In this document: positions 1-11,241 of the stretch, one piece after another
How the letters are laid out: each line of letters starts with the position of its first letter
How positions within the stretch are numbered: the first letter of the stretch is position 1
Translations under genes and position numbers: made by a program
From: Cylicocyclus nassatus
Taxonomy: Eukaryota > Nematoda > Chromadorea > Rhabditida > Strongylidae
DNA: 64,000 nt
Direction: 5' to 3'
Assembly (NCBI GenBank): GCA_958299035.1
Contig: CATQJL010000316.1
Coordinates: 9,518,347-9,582,346, forward strand
Notes under the pieces: model-generated
What the model saw: the letters and a program-made list of their open reading frames with translations, nothing else
Told to the model about the DNA's origin: nothing
Database searches by the model: none

Positions 1-182
1 GCTGAAAACGAAGGGTTGTAAATTCTTGCAAATATTTCAGCACTCTCTCAAAAAATCACATTGAGAATATAGTAGTTGGAAATGACGAAGTTCTGCTCAA
101 AAAATAATTTGAAATGTTTCTTCATATTCTAACATATTTTCCAGTGTAGTCAAAAACTGACAAAACTTTTGCACTGACCTAA
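1..182. repeat. Right end of a mariner-type MITE, cut by the window edge
   Basis: The stretch ending near 182 reads ...ACTGACAAAACTTTTGCACTGACCTAA followed by TA. This matches the right terminus of the complete element at 62984-63957 (GACAAAACTTTTGCACCGACTTAA then TA). The left end lies outside the window. No coding capacity is seen. Confidence 0.5.
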
Positions 183-1050
183 TATGTCCGATACTGAGAG
201 ATGGAAAAAGCACAACGAATGTACGTGTACATTCCGATATGGAGAGTAATTATCTAAGCAAGTAAGAACTCTGCAGAATTTTACTAAATGAAAATTTTAT
301 TTTCATTCGATTATTCGAGCAATGCGATCGTTTCAGCTCATGGCCACTAAACGGCACTAACTTTGGGAGGAACAAACTTTTTGCGAATGGGCAATAGCTG
401 TCTAGCTTGCTTTGCTTTATAAAAAGCTGTCGCAAAAACGTTCTAAAGGTCAAGAAGAATCTGACTTATTGAAGGAGGAAATAAAATCAGTAAAAATTTC
501 TAGGAAACCTATTAGAAAAAAGGTTTAAAACAAACAGCATCGTCCATGAAGTGAGGTAGTAAAGACTAGAATGTGACAGTATGGAGCAGGGCTCGGCACA
601 AGGTGGCTTCCCGAAATTACAGAAAACGAAGTCCCCTTTGACTTCACAATGACCGGGGTCAAGTGTGGGATGTTGCATGCCACGCCTGGGCGGTCGTATG
701 GATGGGTAAGGGGAAGGGGTCTTCGATGTGGTTTTGACGTTAGCGATAACTGATAATTGTTAACATTGTCAGATAGGCCCATCAGACAAAATACTAGCGC
801 AATGATTTTTTAGCTTACCATCGCATACGTACTGTAAGCATAATCAAAGAGCTCTGAAGTATAAGAGCATCATTTTTCCAATCAGCATGTCAGATAACCC
901 TTGTAGGCAAGTTTTAACGAACTTTGAATTTCAAATATTGGGCCACCCCAGTGAGATGCTCATTTTCAAACATGTTACATTTGTTTCAAATGAGAGTTAA
1001 CTTCTTCTTTTAGTACTTAATACAGTGAAGTATACAGTGCTACTACTTCT
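183..1050. other. Intergenic, no gene seen; lone hAT-like terminus at 587
   Basis: No exon with splice sites is visible. CAGGGCTCGGCACA at 587-600 equals the terminal inverted repeat of the hAT-type MITE at 15692-15931, but I found no matching right end downstream, so it may be a truncated copy. Confidence 0.4.
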
Positions 1051-1719
1051 TACAAGGAGAGGATACTTAGTCGAAAGCACCAACCCAGATGAGACATGTA
1101 TCACCTTAAAGCGACTGAAACGCTGATTCCAAATCTGCAGTTTCTAGCTGCGGAACGGTTCTGTAGAGGTAGTTATGAGGGGTGTTTTCTCTGGGGTTGA
1201 GGCGCCGTCCACCAGGTCTCCCCCTACCTATGAGCACTGTAGAGGAGTACCAACTGGTGGCAACTGACCTAGTGATAAGCGACGTGCTTGATAAGGAGAG
1301 TGTCAAGGTTTTAATCCCCTTGGCATGCAACTATATCGCAGTTTTTGCAAAATTGAGCTTCTAAATGGCTTTAGAGCCCTAAAGCATGAAACTTTTGATG
1401 ATATTGATACTAATTGAAGTTAGAAGTGTTAAGAAAACCAAAGTAATATGAGTATTATAATCTTTACTGTAATGTTCATTCAAGGGCTACTTACCATTAG
1501 GTCAGTTGCCATCAGCTGATACTCCTCTACAGTGCTTACAGATAAGGAGAGACCGCTGGAGGGCGCCTAAACCCCAGAGGAGAACACCCCTCATAACTCC
1601 TTCTACAAAACCGCTCCGCAGCTAGAAACCGCAAATTTGGAATCAGCGTCTCAGGCGCTTTAAGATGATACATGTCTCATCTGGATTGGTGTTTTCGACT
1701 AAGTATCCTTTCCTTGTTA
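1051..1719. repeat. Foldback MITE, about 0.67 kb
   Basis: Left arm 1051-1280 and right arm 1494-1719 are inverted copies (shared words GGATACTTAGTCGAAA, CCAGATGAGACATGTATC, CACTGTAGAGGAGTA). The spacer of about 210 bp is AT-rich. The internal words GATTCCAAATCTGC and GATGAGAC recur in the foldbacks at 8716-9197 and 49164-49495, so this is one member of an interspersed family. The short open frames in the arms mirror each other and are not genes. Confidence 0.8.
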
Positions 1720-2098
1720 GTTCACAAAGGACTCCCACTTCACATAACCTCAAAACTAGGGAATTGAGAGCAAGCCAAAATCTCGTTTGTTCCATTTTCC
1801 GGCTTCATTAACTCAGATTAGAGAAGGTCAATCAGGCTCAATTCACTTCTGTGTAAATAAGGATTTTAGGCTACCGAACATATTGTTTCTTGTGGCTTTC
1901 CCTTGCGATTTACGTAGTAGGCGCAGACTTGGCATGTTACCGTAACTCAATATTTTCGTAACCTTCAATTTTGCATAGGTAAGAAGAAACGACTGTACCT
2001 TTTCTTAGAAGGAACGATTTCGAGTGAAATTCTTGCTGAGTAAGAAAAAGGATTATACAGTAGCAACGATAAAAAAACGCAGATATGTTGATGGTTTA

Positions 2099-2190
2099 AG
2101 GGTAAGTTAATGGGGTGTGGCATGACCCCTAAAAAGTTGTGGCAGCAACAGCTTTTCTGTGTTTGTGCCACACTCCATTAACTTATCCCC
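2099..2190. repeat. Short inverted repeat, about 90 bp
   Basis: GGTAAGTTAATGGGGTGTGGCA (2101-2122) is mirrored, imperfectly, by the sequence at 2166-2188. The loop is about 43 bp. This is probably a tiny MITE; no target duplication was identified. Confidence 0.55.
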
Positions 2191-3590
2191 GAAGAAAATT
2201 GAGGAGCGAATTATGTGCAGTCGATGGCCAAAATCTCAAAGTTTCTGTAGAAGTGATTAGAGCTGAATTCGTTTTCTTTCACATGAGCAACAGTCACTGG
2301 AAGTGTAACCACTAAAAACGAAAAATGGGAAAGAAGATTTTTGCTGGCTCCTAATTCCATAGTCTGATGGTTATCATTTGAAGCAGGATTTTTGGGGGTG
2401 GGCCAATAGGAAGTAGTGCTTTATACTGAGTACAAAAAGAGGTAGCTAATTTACGTTTGAGGTACAATTGACCATGTTGGGAACCTTCAAAATTCGCTAA
2501 GATTTGGCCCACAGGGGTAATCTGACATGATAATTACATTTATGTTACTAACTATGCTTAGTAGAGCCTTTATGTCATGCCTTATAGGCTGACGAAAGTG
2601 AAGGCGGAGGGGGGGGGTATCGAGACAGAACTTAAGAACTTAGGGGGGGAGTCGGCGGTAATGTGCCACACCTCTTACTCGACTCTGAGTACGACATCCG
2701 CCATGAGATATTAGGGGAGAATACATGAGAAGGAACGGAGCAAAGCAAACCAAAAAATACGCCAAAGAAGCGTCAAACAAATGCGATGATATTCGTATTC
2801 TACAAATTGGCGGCATGATGTATCCAGCGCTTAACACTACGCGCCCAGAGCAGCTTTGCCCCCCGCCATTAAAAATTTTCAAGGGGCTGTAACTAAGCGG
2901 GGAGGAGGGGATTCAAAGCGGTTTAATAATTAATTTGTGGAGGTCTGGGATAGAGATAAAATTCATGTAAGGAAGGTAAGGAAATTACGTAAGGGAGGGG
3001 AAATTTATGACTTCTTCATTCCCAAGCTACCTCAGCTGGCTTTTGGGTGGCTTTTAAGCCAACTAACTCCGAAAAAAGTTAGGCACGCCTTCAGTTCATA
3101 TGACTTTTTCGTAATTTTTCATCATAGTCCTAACTCCTCATTGTCCATCCCACACCAGTTTTGGTGTCATTTCATTTTCACTTCGCTGTAATCAAGCCCT
3201 TTGTTTGTTTGGAATAGCATGGCGCCGGCATGCCGGCAGCGTGCCGGCGGCCGGCATAATTAGCCCCATATCGAAATCGCTATGCTGTTCCGCAAAAACT
3301 ATATCAAGCTTGCTTGGTAAGCCACCTGTGCCGTGCCCTGGTATAAAGCGGCAAGCGACTATAAGGTAATAGATAGTGAAGAGACCGTAAACACATGTCT
3401 TGGCGTAAGTTCAAACTATTGCACCGCCTGTACACTTACTAGAGAAAGACTTGATATTGAAACAACAAGACGACCGATTTAAGTGCAGCTAATTGCATAC
3501 CATTTTTTTAGCATTTGAATAAATGATTTTGAGTGCAAGAATAAGGAAAACGCACAACACTGCAAGCAGAATAATCTCATCAAAACATTC
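2191..3590. other. Intergenic, no gene recognised
   Basis: This stretch holds a poly-G tract near 2609, a copy of the interspersed word TGTGCCACACCTCTT (about 2663; also at about 8677 and 36126), and a GC-rich self-complementary cluster of GCCGGC units at 3222-3258. No spliced exon pattern is visible. Confidence 0.4.
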
Positions 3591-3768
3591 ACACTCAGAC
3601 GATAGCATAAACTGCTAGCAATTTCCTGTTCTTCAAGCATTCTTGCTCCTGGTCTTGAAGCGTCTATCTGCAAACGTGGTTTTCTGAAACCTTTTCAGTG
3701 CTTTCACTCTTCCATCTTGTGATAAAAGGGTGTCTCAATTTATTGAACATCATCCACATATCAGCAAA

Positions 3769-3870
3769 GGCTGCGTTCATACTGATCCCGAGGTTCGGGA
3801 ACATTTCCAGCACAGCACTCGCGCTGTGCTGGAACTGTTTCCGAACTTCGGAACCAGTACGAACGCAGCC
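3769..3870. mobile_element. 102 bp palindromic MITE, copy A only
   Basis: GGCTGCGTTCATACTG at the left is mirrored by the right end ...CAGTACGAACGCAGCC. The two halves meet at GCTGTGCTGG. Copy B runs straight from TCAGCAAAG into flanking sequence (about 32120) without this block, so it inserted after the duplication. The termini resemble hAT-type MITEs, but the target duplication is unclear. Confidence 0.7.
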
Positions 3871-3993
3871 ACAATGCATGTTGATCATTATCCCTTATTA
3901 TGCAATGCGCCGTTAAGCTAAAAACGTAATGAAAAAAGATAGGCTTGCTTGTTTTTATCACATGTGTTTTTTGAGAAACGTTTTTTTCAACAG

Positions 3994-5037
3994 GTTGTGA
4001 TATCGTAAAAAATAGTCGCTGTACAGAAGACGCAGCTACGGCTCCAATCTGTGGACCGATTGAGAAAATTCATTACGAGGTATTAGATGCTGTGATTTGC
4101 TGTAACTATAAACCGCTGACCTTTTGAAGGTAACAGAGAAACGACCAATGCCTGGTGAGCCGAATCAAAGAATTCTGAGGCTAAACATTATGTTCGATCC
4201 GGTTATGAGAGAAAAGGAGCTACCAACGCTCTATTATAAAGCCTTTTATGGAGAAGGAGAGCCATACGGCAATGTTCGTAAGTCCATTTCTATCTATCGC
4301 GTATAGCTCCTAATAAAAATGCTGCGCTGTCAGAATACATTCGATGTCGTCAATTTTATCCGCAACATCAAGACTACTACCAACTGTTTGATATTTGATA
4401 ATGGAAACTGTTTGGTGAGCAAACAGAACAACTTTGTATTCTTTAGTCGAATGCATAGTGGAATTGGAGGCAGCATTATTTCCAGGAAAGTCACAACAGC
4501 ATTTTGATATCTGGCATTCGTTATGATACAACATATAGCATTATTTTTTGTGCCATCAAAAATATTACGAATATAGCATTTCCCGATTTTTTTGGAAACA
4601 ACACTTCGAAACCGAAGGCAAACAGAATTTACATCAGTTCGGCAGTAATCGAGACGATAGGTAGAAGTTAATTCTAACGAACAAGATAGCTTGAGATTGT
4701 CAGTAACATATCGATGGATTCAGGGTTGTCTACCAAAAATGTGATCATCGGCATAGTTGGTGTAGCTCTCTCTTCAATAGTTGGTATAATTTTTATAAGA
4801 TGCTATATCAGAAGGCAAAAACGAGATAACAAAATTTACCGATTGAAGCTATCGCAAAGGGAGAACGGTAGTCGTTACAGTCTTCCTCGACAGTACGTTG
4901 CTGTAAATAAGAAGCAATCACCAACTGAGCTATTGTATTTCAGATCTGACATCTGGGAAATCGAGCGTCGTAATCTGATAATTTACGACGAAGCAAAGCT
5001 CGGGTCTGGTGCTTTTGGTGCAGTTTACTTGGGTGAG
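3994..5037 (+). CDS. RTK copy A, 5' exons: ectodomain, TM helix, glycine loop
   Basis: Exons seen: 3994-4079 (acceptor TTTTTTTCAACAG), 4130-4277 after a 50 bp phase-0 intron, about 4307-4414, 4447-4660 and 4704-5037. The ectodomain has spaced Cys residues and N-glycosylation sites (NIT, NNT). The last exon encodes a transmembrane helix (VIIGIVGVALSSIVGIIFI), basic RRQKR and, after the juxtamembrane segment, the kinase glycine loop LGSGAFGAVYLG. Signal peptide exons upstream of 3994 were not found. Lesions: TAG at 4456-4458 (CAG in copy B); one T short near 4708, which shifts the frame into the TM exon; and GT changed to AT at the donor after GAG (5038-5039). The 4415-4446 intron would be only 32 bp, and the third exon's phase does not join cleanly, so those boundaries are tentative. 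The gene continues at 10932. Confidence 0.75.
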
Positions 5038-5479
5038 ATTTGCTTATCAATCACTCTCAAAATTCTTAAGTTGGGCTAATGACGACATCTATAAAAAGCA
5101 ATTTTCTGTCACATTATTTTCTCTAAAGGGAAAGTTGGGTTTAAAACAGAGTCATACATATAAAAATCAGAGTGATTAGAATGTAGGTGGTTATTAACTT
5201 GTGAAAATGTTCAAAATTCTCGTATGAATTATTCTTTTTTAATGCAAGTCCCGTGTGAAATATCAAGAAGGCAACATATCATTGGTCATTCTCCCGTAGT
5301 GATTACTTGAAAATTGGGTTTCCAAATTAAATGCATGTTTTGAGAACTCTTACTTGAGGAGTTGTATCGTCCTTACGTTTCTATGCTTTTCAATGCAGCA
5401 GGAATCATTAGAAGATTCAAAATTTTGGTGCTGAGCGTACACTCATCCATTCTACTAACACGCGTAAACAGCTCGCCAT

Positions 5480-6420
5480 GCTGAACCGAAACGCTGCCTT
5501 TCAGAACAAACTGTATTTTGCTGCATGACCAAATGCGAGGTTTTGGAGACGTATAGTCTGCCAGGAACATCGCCTCTCGTCTTGACTTTCGTCGACAACG
5601 AGATGGCTTCTGACAGCGTTCGAGTTAATTCTGTCAGCGCTTTTCGATCTTTGGAGGGACCCAACTTACGTGAGAATTAGCCGACTCTACAATGACTGTA
5701 CAACCACGATGCAGCTATTCCATCATCCTTTGACTATCACAACTGGAAAGGGGTTCCGACGAGGTGACACTATCTCGCCGAAGCTTTCACAGTGACCTTA
5801 CAGTCGGTTATGAAGTCACTGGACTTGGACGAGAGAGGCGTGCAATTTGAGAGATTCTTTCCAAAGCTTTGTTTTGCGGAACGACATGTTCTCTTTTCGA
5901 GAAGAATTGCAAAGATGATGCTGAAGTAGGGAAGAAGAACTTTACGGCTGAGAAATCCATCTCCAAAACTCTTAAGCCCTGTGCCATGACAGTTATCCGC
6001 AGTTGAATCTGCCTTGATTAGCCCTGCGTGCGCGCTGAGACCCTTTCCTAATCACTCGCAGGACTGAAGGGATTGGAGACGGTTTATCAGCCGTAAATGA
6101 ATCGTTTGCCCTCCAACTTTGGCAGTGCATTGTTCAGGAACCACTTACCCGTTTCTACGCAAAAAACGCAGCGCCCAGATTTGCTTGGACATTGTCTTTG
6201 AGCGTCATCTGTTACGCAGTTAAGACATGGGCGGAGCCACGTCGAAAGTTTTACGGACCACTCACAGTCCACTCTAGGGGCAGTCTTCTTCCAAAAGTCA
6301 GCTGACATAAGCAAGGTCTTGCCTGACTTGCCAGTACAAATATTCTATTTTCCTAATCCAACGAAATACGTTGCGAAAACGAAACATCGACGTGTCGGTC
6401 ACATTATAACAGAACAGGCG
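5480..6420 (+). pseudogene. Decayed RTE-type LINE fragment in RTK copy A intron
   Basis: Scattered reverse transcriptase words in several frames match the fuller RTE element at 26870-29800: a TFVDNE-like palm motif near 5585, RRGDTISPKL near 5760, and the stretch before LVLFS near 5880. Many stops and frameshifts interrupt it. Copy B holds the same fragment at about 34290-35560, so it predates the duplication. Confidence 0.7.
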
Positions 6421-6491
6421 GCGAGTGAAATACTCAATTGCTGATTTTTCCGCTTAGGGTTTGTCTGCTATGCTGAGTCCAAATATCCACC

Positions 6492-7110
6492 AGTGACCTA
6501 TCAGTGAGTATTCTCACCATCCTTCACTATGAAGGTATTGAACGGGAGCAAGAAGCTGTACAAGCCGCATTTTCCAGCTTTTTGTATAGTCTCTGATGGT
6601 CCTCGTGGCCCGACTGTCTTTTCGTCAAACATTTTCCTTTCATTGAATCAACGAAAACACGTCAAAGTTGTACTGATTATCGAACAACAGTGCTAAGCAT
6701 GCCGCTGACAAGACTAAATGAGTTTCTGAAATTTCGGCTTTTTTGATGAACCCCAAATTTCGACTTTGTGGTTTATCGCAAATTTCGATACTCCACCAAA
6801 TCATCTGTTCTAATCAGCAGCATGCTCAACACTGTTGGGTTAGACAATCAGTACAAGTTTGGCACGTTTTCATCAACTTCGAAGAAAGAAAATTTACTTC
6901 AAAGAAAGGACGGTCGATCGCCAAGGATCATCAGGGGATCACACAAAAAAGCTGAAACATGCGGCTTGTACAGCTTCTCACTTCATTTCAATATGTTCAT
7001 AGTGAGAACGGTGGGAACACTTACAGATAGATAGACGGCCGAAAATTCAGGTACCTGGAGCTTCAAGTTATGAAGCTTTCTTTTGAGCTGCCTTCCCCGC
7101 GGTCTTCAAA
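6492..7110. repeat. Foldback element, copy A only
   Basis: The left arm (about 6500-6620) and right arm (about 6940-7100) are inverted; shared words include AGCTGTACAAGCCGCAT and its complement. The same arms form the element at 25507-26231. The flanking homology to copy B breaks near 6492 (ATATCCAC), so this is a post-duplication insertion. Clean terminal repeats were not found, so it is probably truncated. Confidence 0.6.
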
Positions 7111-7633
7111 GAGTGGAACAGTTCATGTCAAAGCCGAGACGCAGAGCCTGTGTAGGGTTCATCACAACTGCAGCGACATGTGCACTACAATTTGCAATTT
7201 ATAATCGCAGGTGGGCAAGGCTTTCCCCGACTAAGTCTCCCAGCTTCACAAGGGGAGTTCTCTTCTGGTGCTTCGCATGCCCCAATCTTGTTTTTTCGGT
7301 GCCTCCAAATAGGATTGTTCGCGAAGCAAAAGGCGCCGAACAAAATCTCTGAAGAGATGGGCAGTCGTAAATGTGTAACGAATGGACCAGCTGGAAAACA
7401 GCTGTATAAGTATTTTTCAACCTAAGCAGGATAGACTATATCTAGGGCTAAGCGTAGGGCGGTGCACGCCACATCAGGGGTTGTATTGGTGGCGGGGGGG
7501 GGGGGGTCAGAAAGGAAAGGGGGGTCGTAATCGACGTGGTACTGGTGTTAGAGAAAGATGATATGAAATTTACAAAACATAACATGATATGAGAGTTACA
7601 AAACCTCGTGGATTCGTCTTTTTACCCTATGCA
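7111..7633. other. Intronic repeat sequence with poly-G tract
   Basis: No gene is seen. A run of 13 G at 7494-7506 is preceded by a GTGCACGCCACATCAGGGG word related to the repeat near 660 and 29770. Confidence 0.35.
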
Positions 7634-8299
7634 TTAAGTTGTTCCATAAGTCTTTTCATATCTAAATTTTCACCGTCATAAGTAAGTTCTTCTTGGATTT
7701 TAGTATGTTTCGGGTACCTTTCTGAAGAACAAAGCAAGCTCTACAAGATGGCGGTTAGGGGTTCGCACCATGCCTGATCCGCATTGAGTTTCAAGCCAAA
7801 TTAAACAAAATTTCGAATTTGCGAAAAAACAAAAACAGTCATATCTCATAATCTTCCAAGTTCGCCTTTCTATAAATCTTGGCATCTTGATGAACAATTA
7901 TGTGCAGTTGTTGAGCCTTATATAGCGAAAAGGCGAAAAGCCGAAACGTTAGCCTAATAAACAACTTTAACAATCTTGGCTATATAAGGCTCAACAACTG
8001 CACATAATTAGTCATATCTCAGTCTGAAACAACTCTGCGATTTTCCCACTCTCTTACGCATATGCCCTCCCAACAGATACCTACACATACACTTGCTGCA
8101 GTTTTCTGATGACTGGAAATCAAGATGTATTTTATGACCTGGATTTTCAAACTTTGCCTGTAGCTGTTCTGTGTTCCTCCTTCTTCCTAGCTTATTCGCT
8201 TAGAAATACTGCCACAATTTGAAACCTTGTATGTGCTCCAGTTCTTGAGAAATACCAATTTGGAAGTTTGAATATGAAAAGACTTATGGGACAACCTAA
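7634..8299. mobile_element. Mariner-type MITE
   Basis: The termini are TTAAGTTGTTCCATAAGTC at the left and the complement of TTAGGTTGTCCCATAAGTC at the right, followed by TA. Internal words such as AAGCTCTACAAGATGGC are shared with the foldback at 54846-55793, so they are one family. No transposase is visible. Confidence 0.7.
7896..8009. mobile_element. Nested inverted repeat, possible Penelope-like 3' remnant
   Basis: A perfect inverted repeat of about 30 bp (AATTATGTGCAGTTGTTGAG... mirrored at the right) flanks a centre that reads GGCGAAAAGCCGAAACGTTA and then AATAAAC. A small hairpin followed by CGAAACGTTA and AATAAA is typical of Penelope-like 3' ends; the family assignment is inference. 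Confidence 0.45.
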
Positions 8300-8715
8300 T
8301 ATAACAGTTGCTGAACAACTTTCAAAAGCGAAAAACGGAGCAAACCTGGTTTTGGCTAGCCCTTAATTCCATATTTGCCGACTATCTGAAGTGGATTTCT
8401 CACACGGGGGAAAAAGATCGTATTTTGCACGAATTACAGAAAGAGTTATATAACTCACTTCTAAAACGAAAATAATCATGTATGAAAATCATTTCACTTG
8501 AGGGGCCTAATATGTGGAAACCTCAGAATTTTAAAACTTGACCGACAAGGATTGTTGATATGCTAATGATTGTGAGTACGTTACTTAGGTAGGTAGACGA
8601 TATTGCTGGGAAAGGGGAGGGGGCTTTGAGGTGCCGAGATGGGAGGCGGAAGGGAGGGTCGTATCCGGTTTTCGTGTGCCACACCTCTTGCTCGACACTA
8701 TGGCCCGTGGTAAAG

Positions 8716-9197
8716 CTAACTCATAAGGGAACCGTGTAGAGTCGAAGTGGCCTTTCCAGATGAGACCCATACTGCTTTAAAGAGCATTAATCGTTGATTC
8801 CAAATCTGCTTTCCAAATCTGACAAGCGCCTCTGGACGCCGAGTTATGCTCGTTTTTCAGGTCAAAAAATTGAATGCAAAACTGAAGCAAAATCGCCCAA
8901 ATAATTTGCTGAAATGGTCCAGTGTCAAGTATCAGAGCTGTTTATGCAATGGATACATTTTATTCAATATGCTAATACTTGACATTGCTTTATCTGAGCG
9001 CTGGAAAGATTCAATCAATTTTACCTAAATTCTGCATTCATTTTTCGTTCCGAAGAAAGGTCATAACTCGGCGTCCAGAGGCGCTTGGCAGATTTGGAAG
9101 GCAGATTTGAAATCACCGCTTAATACCCTTCAAAGCAGTATGGGTCTCATATGGAAAGGCCACTTCGACTCGACACGGTTCCCTTGTCAGTTCAGGT
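8716..9197. repeat. Foldback MITE
   Basis: Inverted arms at 8716-8862 and 9050-9197 share AAGGGAACCGTGT, GTCGAAGTGGCCTTTCC and GCGTCCAGAGGCGCTTG (or its complement). The internal words match the family at 1051-1719. The spacer is AT-rich, without a gene. Confidence 0.75.
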
Positions 9198-9374
9198 GAG
9201 CTGAACTGAGGCCCTCATCCGAGATTCTGTAAGATAAAATGACTATCACCACTTTTCCATGCTGTAAGAATGCAAAATGAATTTAAACTGACCGTCCGTC
9301 TACCTGACGGGTCGGCTACCTTACTCAAGTTTCACATTCAGTTAGACGACCAATTGATTTGATTAATGTGTTAA

Positions 9375-9917
9375 AGGCAGCGTACACCCAAAATCTAAGT
9401 TACCGAATTTCCTAGATCTTTCTATACCATGTATATACTGGGCCCAGAAGAAGACCAAGTGCGTTGGTCCGGTCTCCCAATGTTGCTTCTGAGCGGAGAA
9501 AAACCCCTCAATTTTCTTTCACTACGCCCCCTTTCTTTCGCTCCGCCTCCTCCGGACGAATCCACAACAGCGTAAGCTTCAGTTGCCGTTGCAGTTGCTG
9601 TTGCAATGCTGTTGCATCTGCAACTGCAGTTGCAACAGTGCAGTTGCTTTTGCGGTGCGCCTCCTTCGGGCGACGAACCACGACAGCATATGCAGCAGTT
9701 GCAGTTGCAACTGCAGGCTGTCATGCTGTTGCAGCTGCTGGCATGCCGACAAGGACGAGCAGTTCGAAACTCGTCCGTCCCTGAAGAGAAGGTCCCCAGA
9801 AATCGGGGTTTTTTTGGGACTTTCGGAGGATTTCAATGACATAACTGTAATCAGCGGCACGGGAAGGCCCCAGAATGACAAAAACATCGAAGGTGAAATT
9901 TTGGGTGTACGCTGCCT
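9375..9917. mobile_element. MITE with TTAA target duplication
   Basis: The terminal repeats AGGCAGCGTACACCCAAAAT and their complement are flanked by TTAA at 9371-9374 and 9918-9921. The centre (9585-9740) is a run of CTGCAA/TTGCAG-type triplets that opens several frames on both strands; these low-complexity frames are not genes. A relative with the same internal text and right end lies at about 48950-49168. TTAA duplication is typical of piggyBac elements, but the terminal bases do not fit that family well. Confidence 0.75.
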
Positions 9918-10240
9918 TTAATGAAGACACGCAGAGAAACTTTTCGTAAGTTACTCCTGAGCAACTTACAATACACTTATAATACAATCAGTTCAACATG
10001 TCGAACATACTGAGTGAGGAGCCACGCAGGGTGAGAATCTTTATCAAGATTCAACAAGTGCGCCCACATCTTCGTGGGAGACGGTCGAATGGCGCGTATT
10101 GATCGATTGTTACTGACTGGAAGAAGCAAAAAATAAGTTTAAAATTACTCTAATACTTTCGGATTCAAATGGTTAACCATCTTTATAATTTCTGATCTAC
10201 TGACAAAAATCTCGCAATCTGGAAACCTTGCTTTTTCAGA

Positions 10241-10486
10241 GAAATGACCCAGTCTGGAAATGAAGGTTTAGAGAACGCGCGCCTTTCGACATACACCCCA
10301 TCTTCGTTGTGATATCAATCATTTAGATGTGAATGTTTAGCAGACGCGTTTTGACTTGTATACGAAATGACCCAGTCTGGAAATGAAGGCTTAGGGAACG
10401 CGCGCCTTCCGACATACACCCCATCTTCGTTGTGATATCAGTCATTTAGACGTGAATGTTTAGCAGACGCTTTTTGACTTGTATAC
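10241..10486. repeat. Tandem duplication, 2 x 123 bp
   Basis: GAAATGACCCAGTCTGGAAA starts at 10241 and again at 10364, and the two units differ at only a few positions. It lies in the RTK copy A intron. Confidence 0.9.
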
Positions 10487-10931
10487 TTGCATGAACGTGG
10501 GCATTCTCAATCAAACATGTTGGAGGTTGGCATCATCAATCAATGGTTCGGCTGAGGGCAAGCTGTCTCGTCGAAGCCTCAACTGAATTTTTATTCATTT
10601 GAGATCGAATGAGACAGCTTTACTACGGGCCTATATCAATGGTCGGCACTGTAAAACATGTGTGTTTTACTGTGCCGGCCACCTTTGTGTTGTGCACATT
10701 ACTCTTATTATCTCTACCAGCAAATACTTCGTTTTTTGTTGTCAGTTAACCCTTATCACCACTATTAAGGTAGACTTATTGGCAAATCACCAGCAAACCG
10801 CGATTTCAAGTCAACATTAGGTGTGAATCTAATGAGAGCGGAAAATTGTCAGGTCTGTACTCCAAGTACGGTATATGCTTTCTTTTAAAACTAGCTTTCG
10901 GATTCAAGAATAGGCTCCAATTTTGATTCAG

Positions 10932-11029
10932 GTGGCGGTCAAAATGTTACCAGAATCTGCAGATGATGCGTCTCGAAGCGAATTTTTGAGAGAAATTGGT
11001 CTAATGAAAACAATTGGATATCACGAAAG
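10932..11029 (+). CDS. RTK copy A exon: beta3 lysine and alphaC helix
   Basis: The acceptor TTTTGATTCAG precedes an exon reading VAVKMLPESADDASRSEF and ending LMKTIGYHE plus two bases. VAVK supplies the ATP-binding Lys and FLREI the alphaC Glu. The donor (AG then GTTCTT) leaves phase 2, which fits the next exon at 22023 exactly and completes Arg before LVNMLAC. The linker from the glycine-loop exon (VYLGE) to VAVK is shorter than usual for an RTK, so a small exon may be missing from the 5.9 kb intron before it. The following intron is about 11 kb because of a palindrome and a Helitron candidate. Confidence 0.85.
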
Positions 11030-11241
11030 GTTCTTTTTTTAGCGGCAAGTAGCATTCTCGCAAGTCTTTTTTGTTCTTGCTTGCATGAGGTTGATGATGG
11101 ATTGAAAAGGGAATGTGAAATGAAGTTCATTCATTTCAATGTAAGGCATGAATTGGTGCTGAGTATCTCTAGCATATGCAAAAATCGTATTCGTGCAGAC
11201 AGAATTCAGACATCCTAGCAGCAAAGGGGTAACTTTCATTA

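Noticed and set aside
9464..9921. Overlapping frames of about 100 codons on both strands rich in Cys, Leu, Gln or Thr
   Set aside because: They arise from CTGCAA/TTGCAG triplet runs inside the TTAA-type MITE. All frames are low-complexity, with no splice or domain support.
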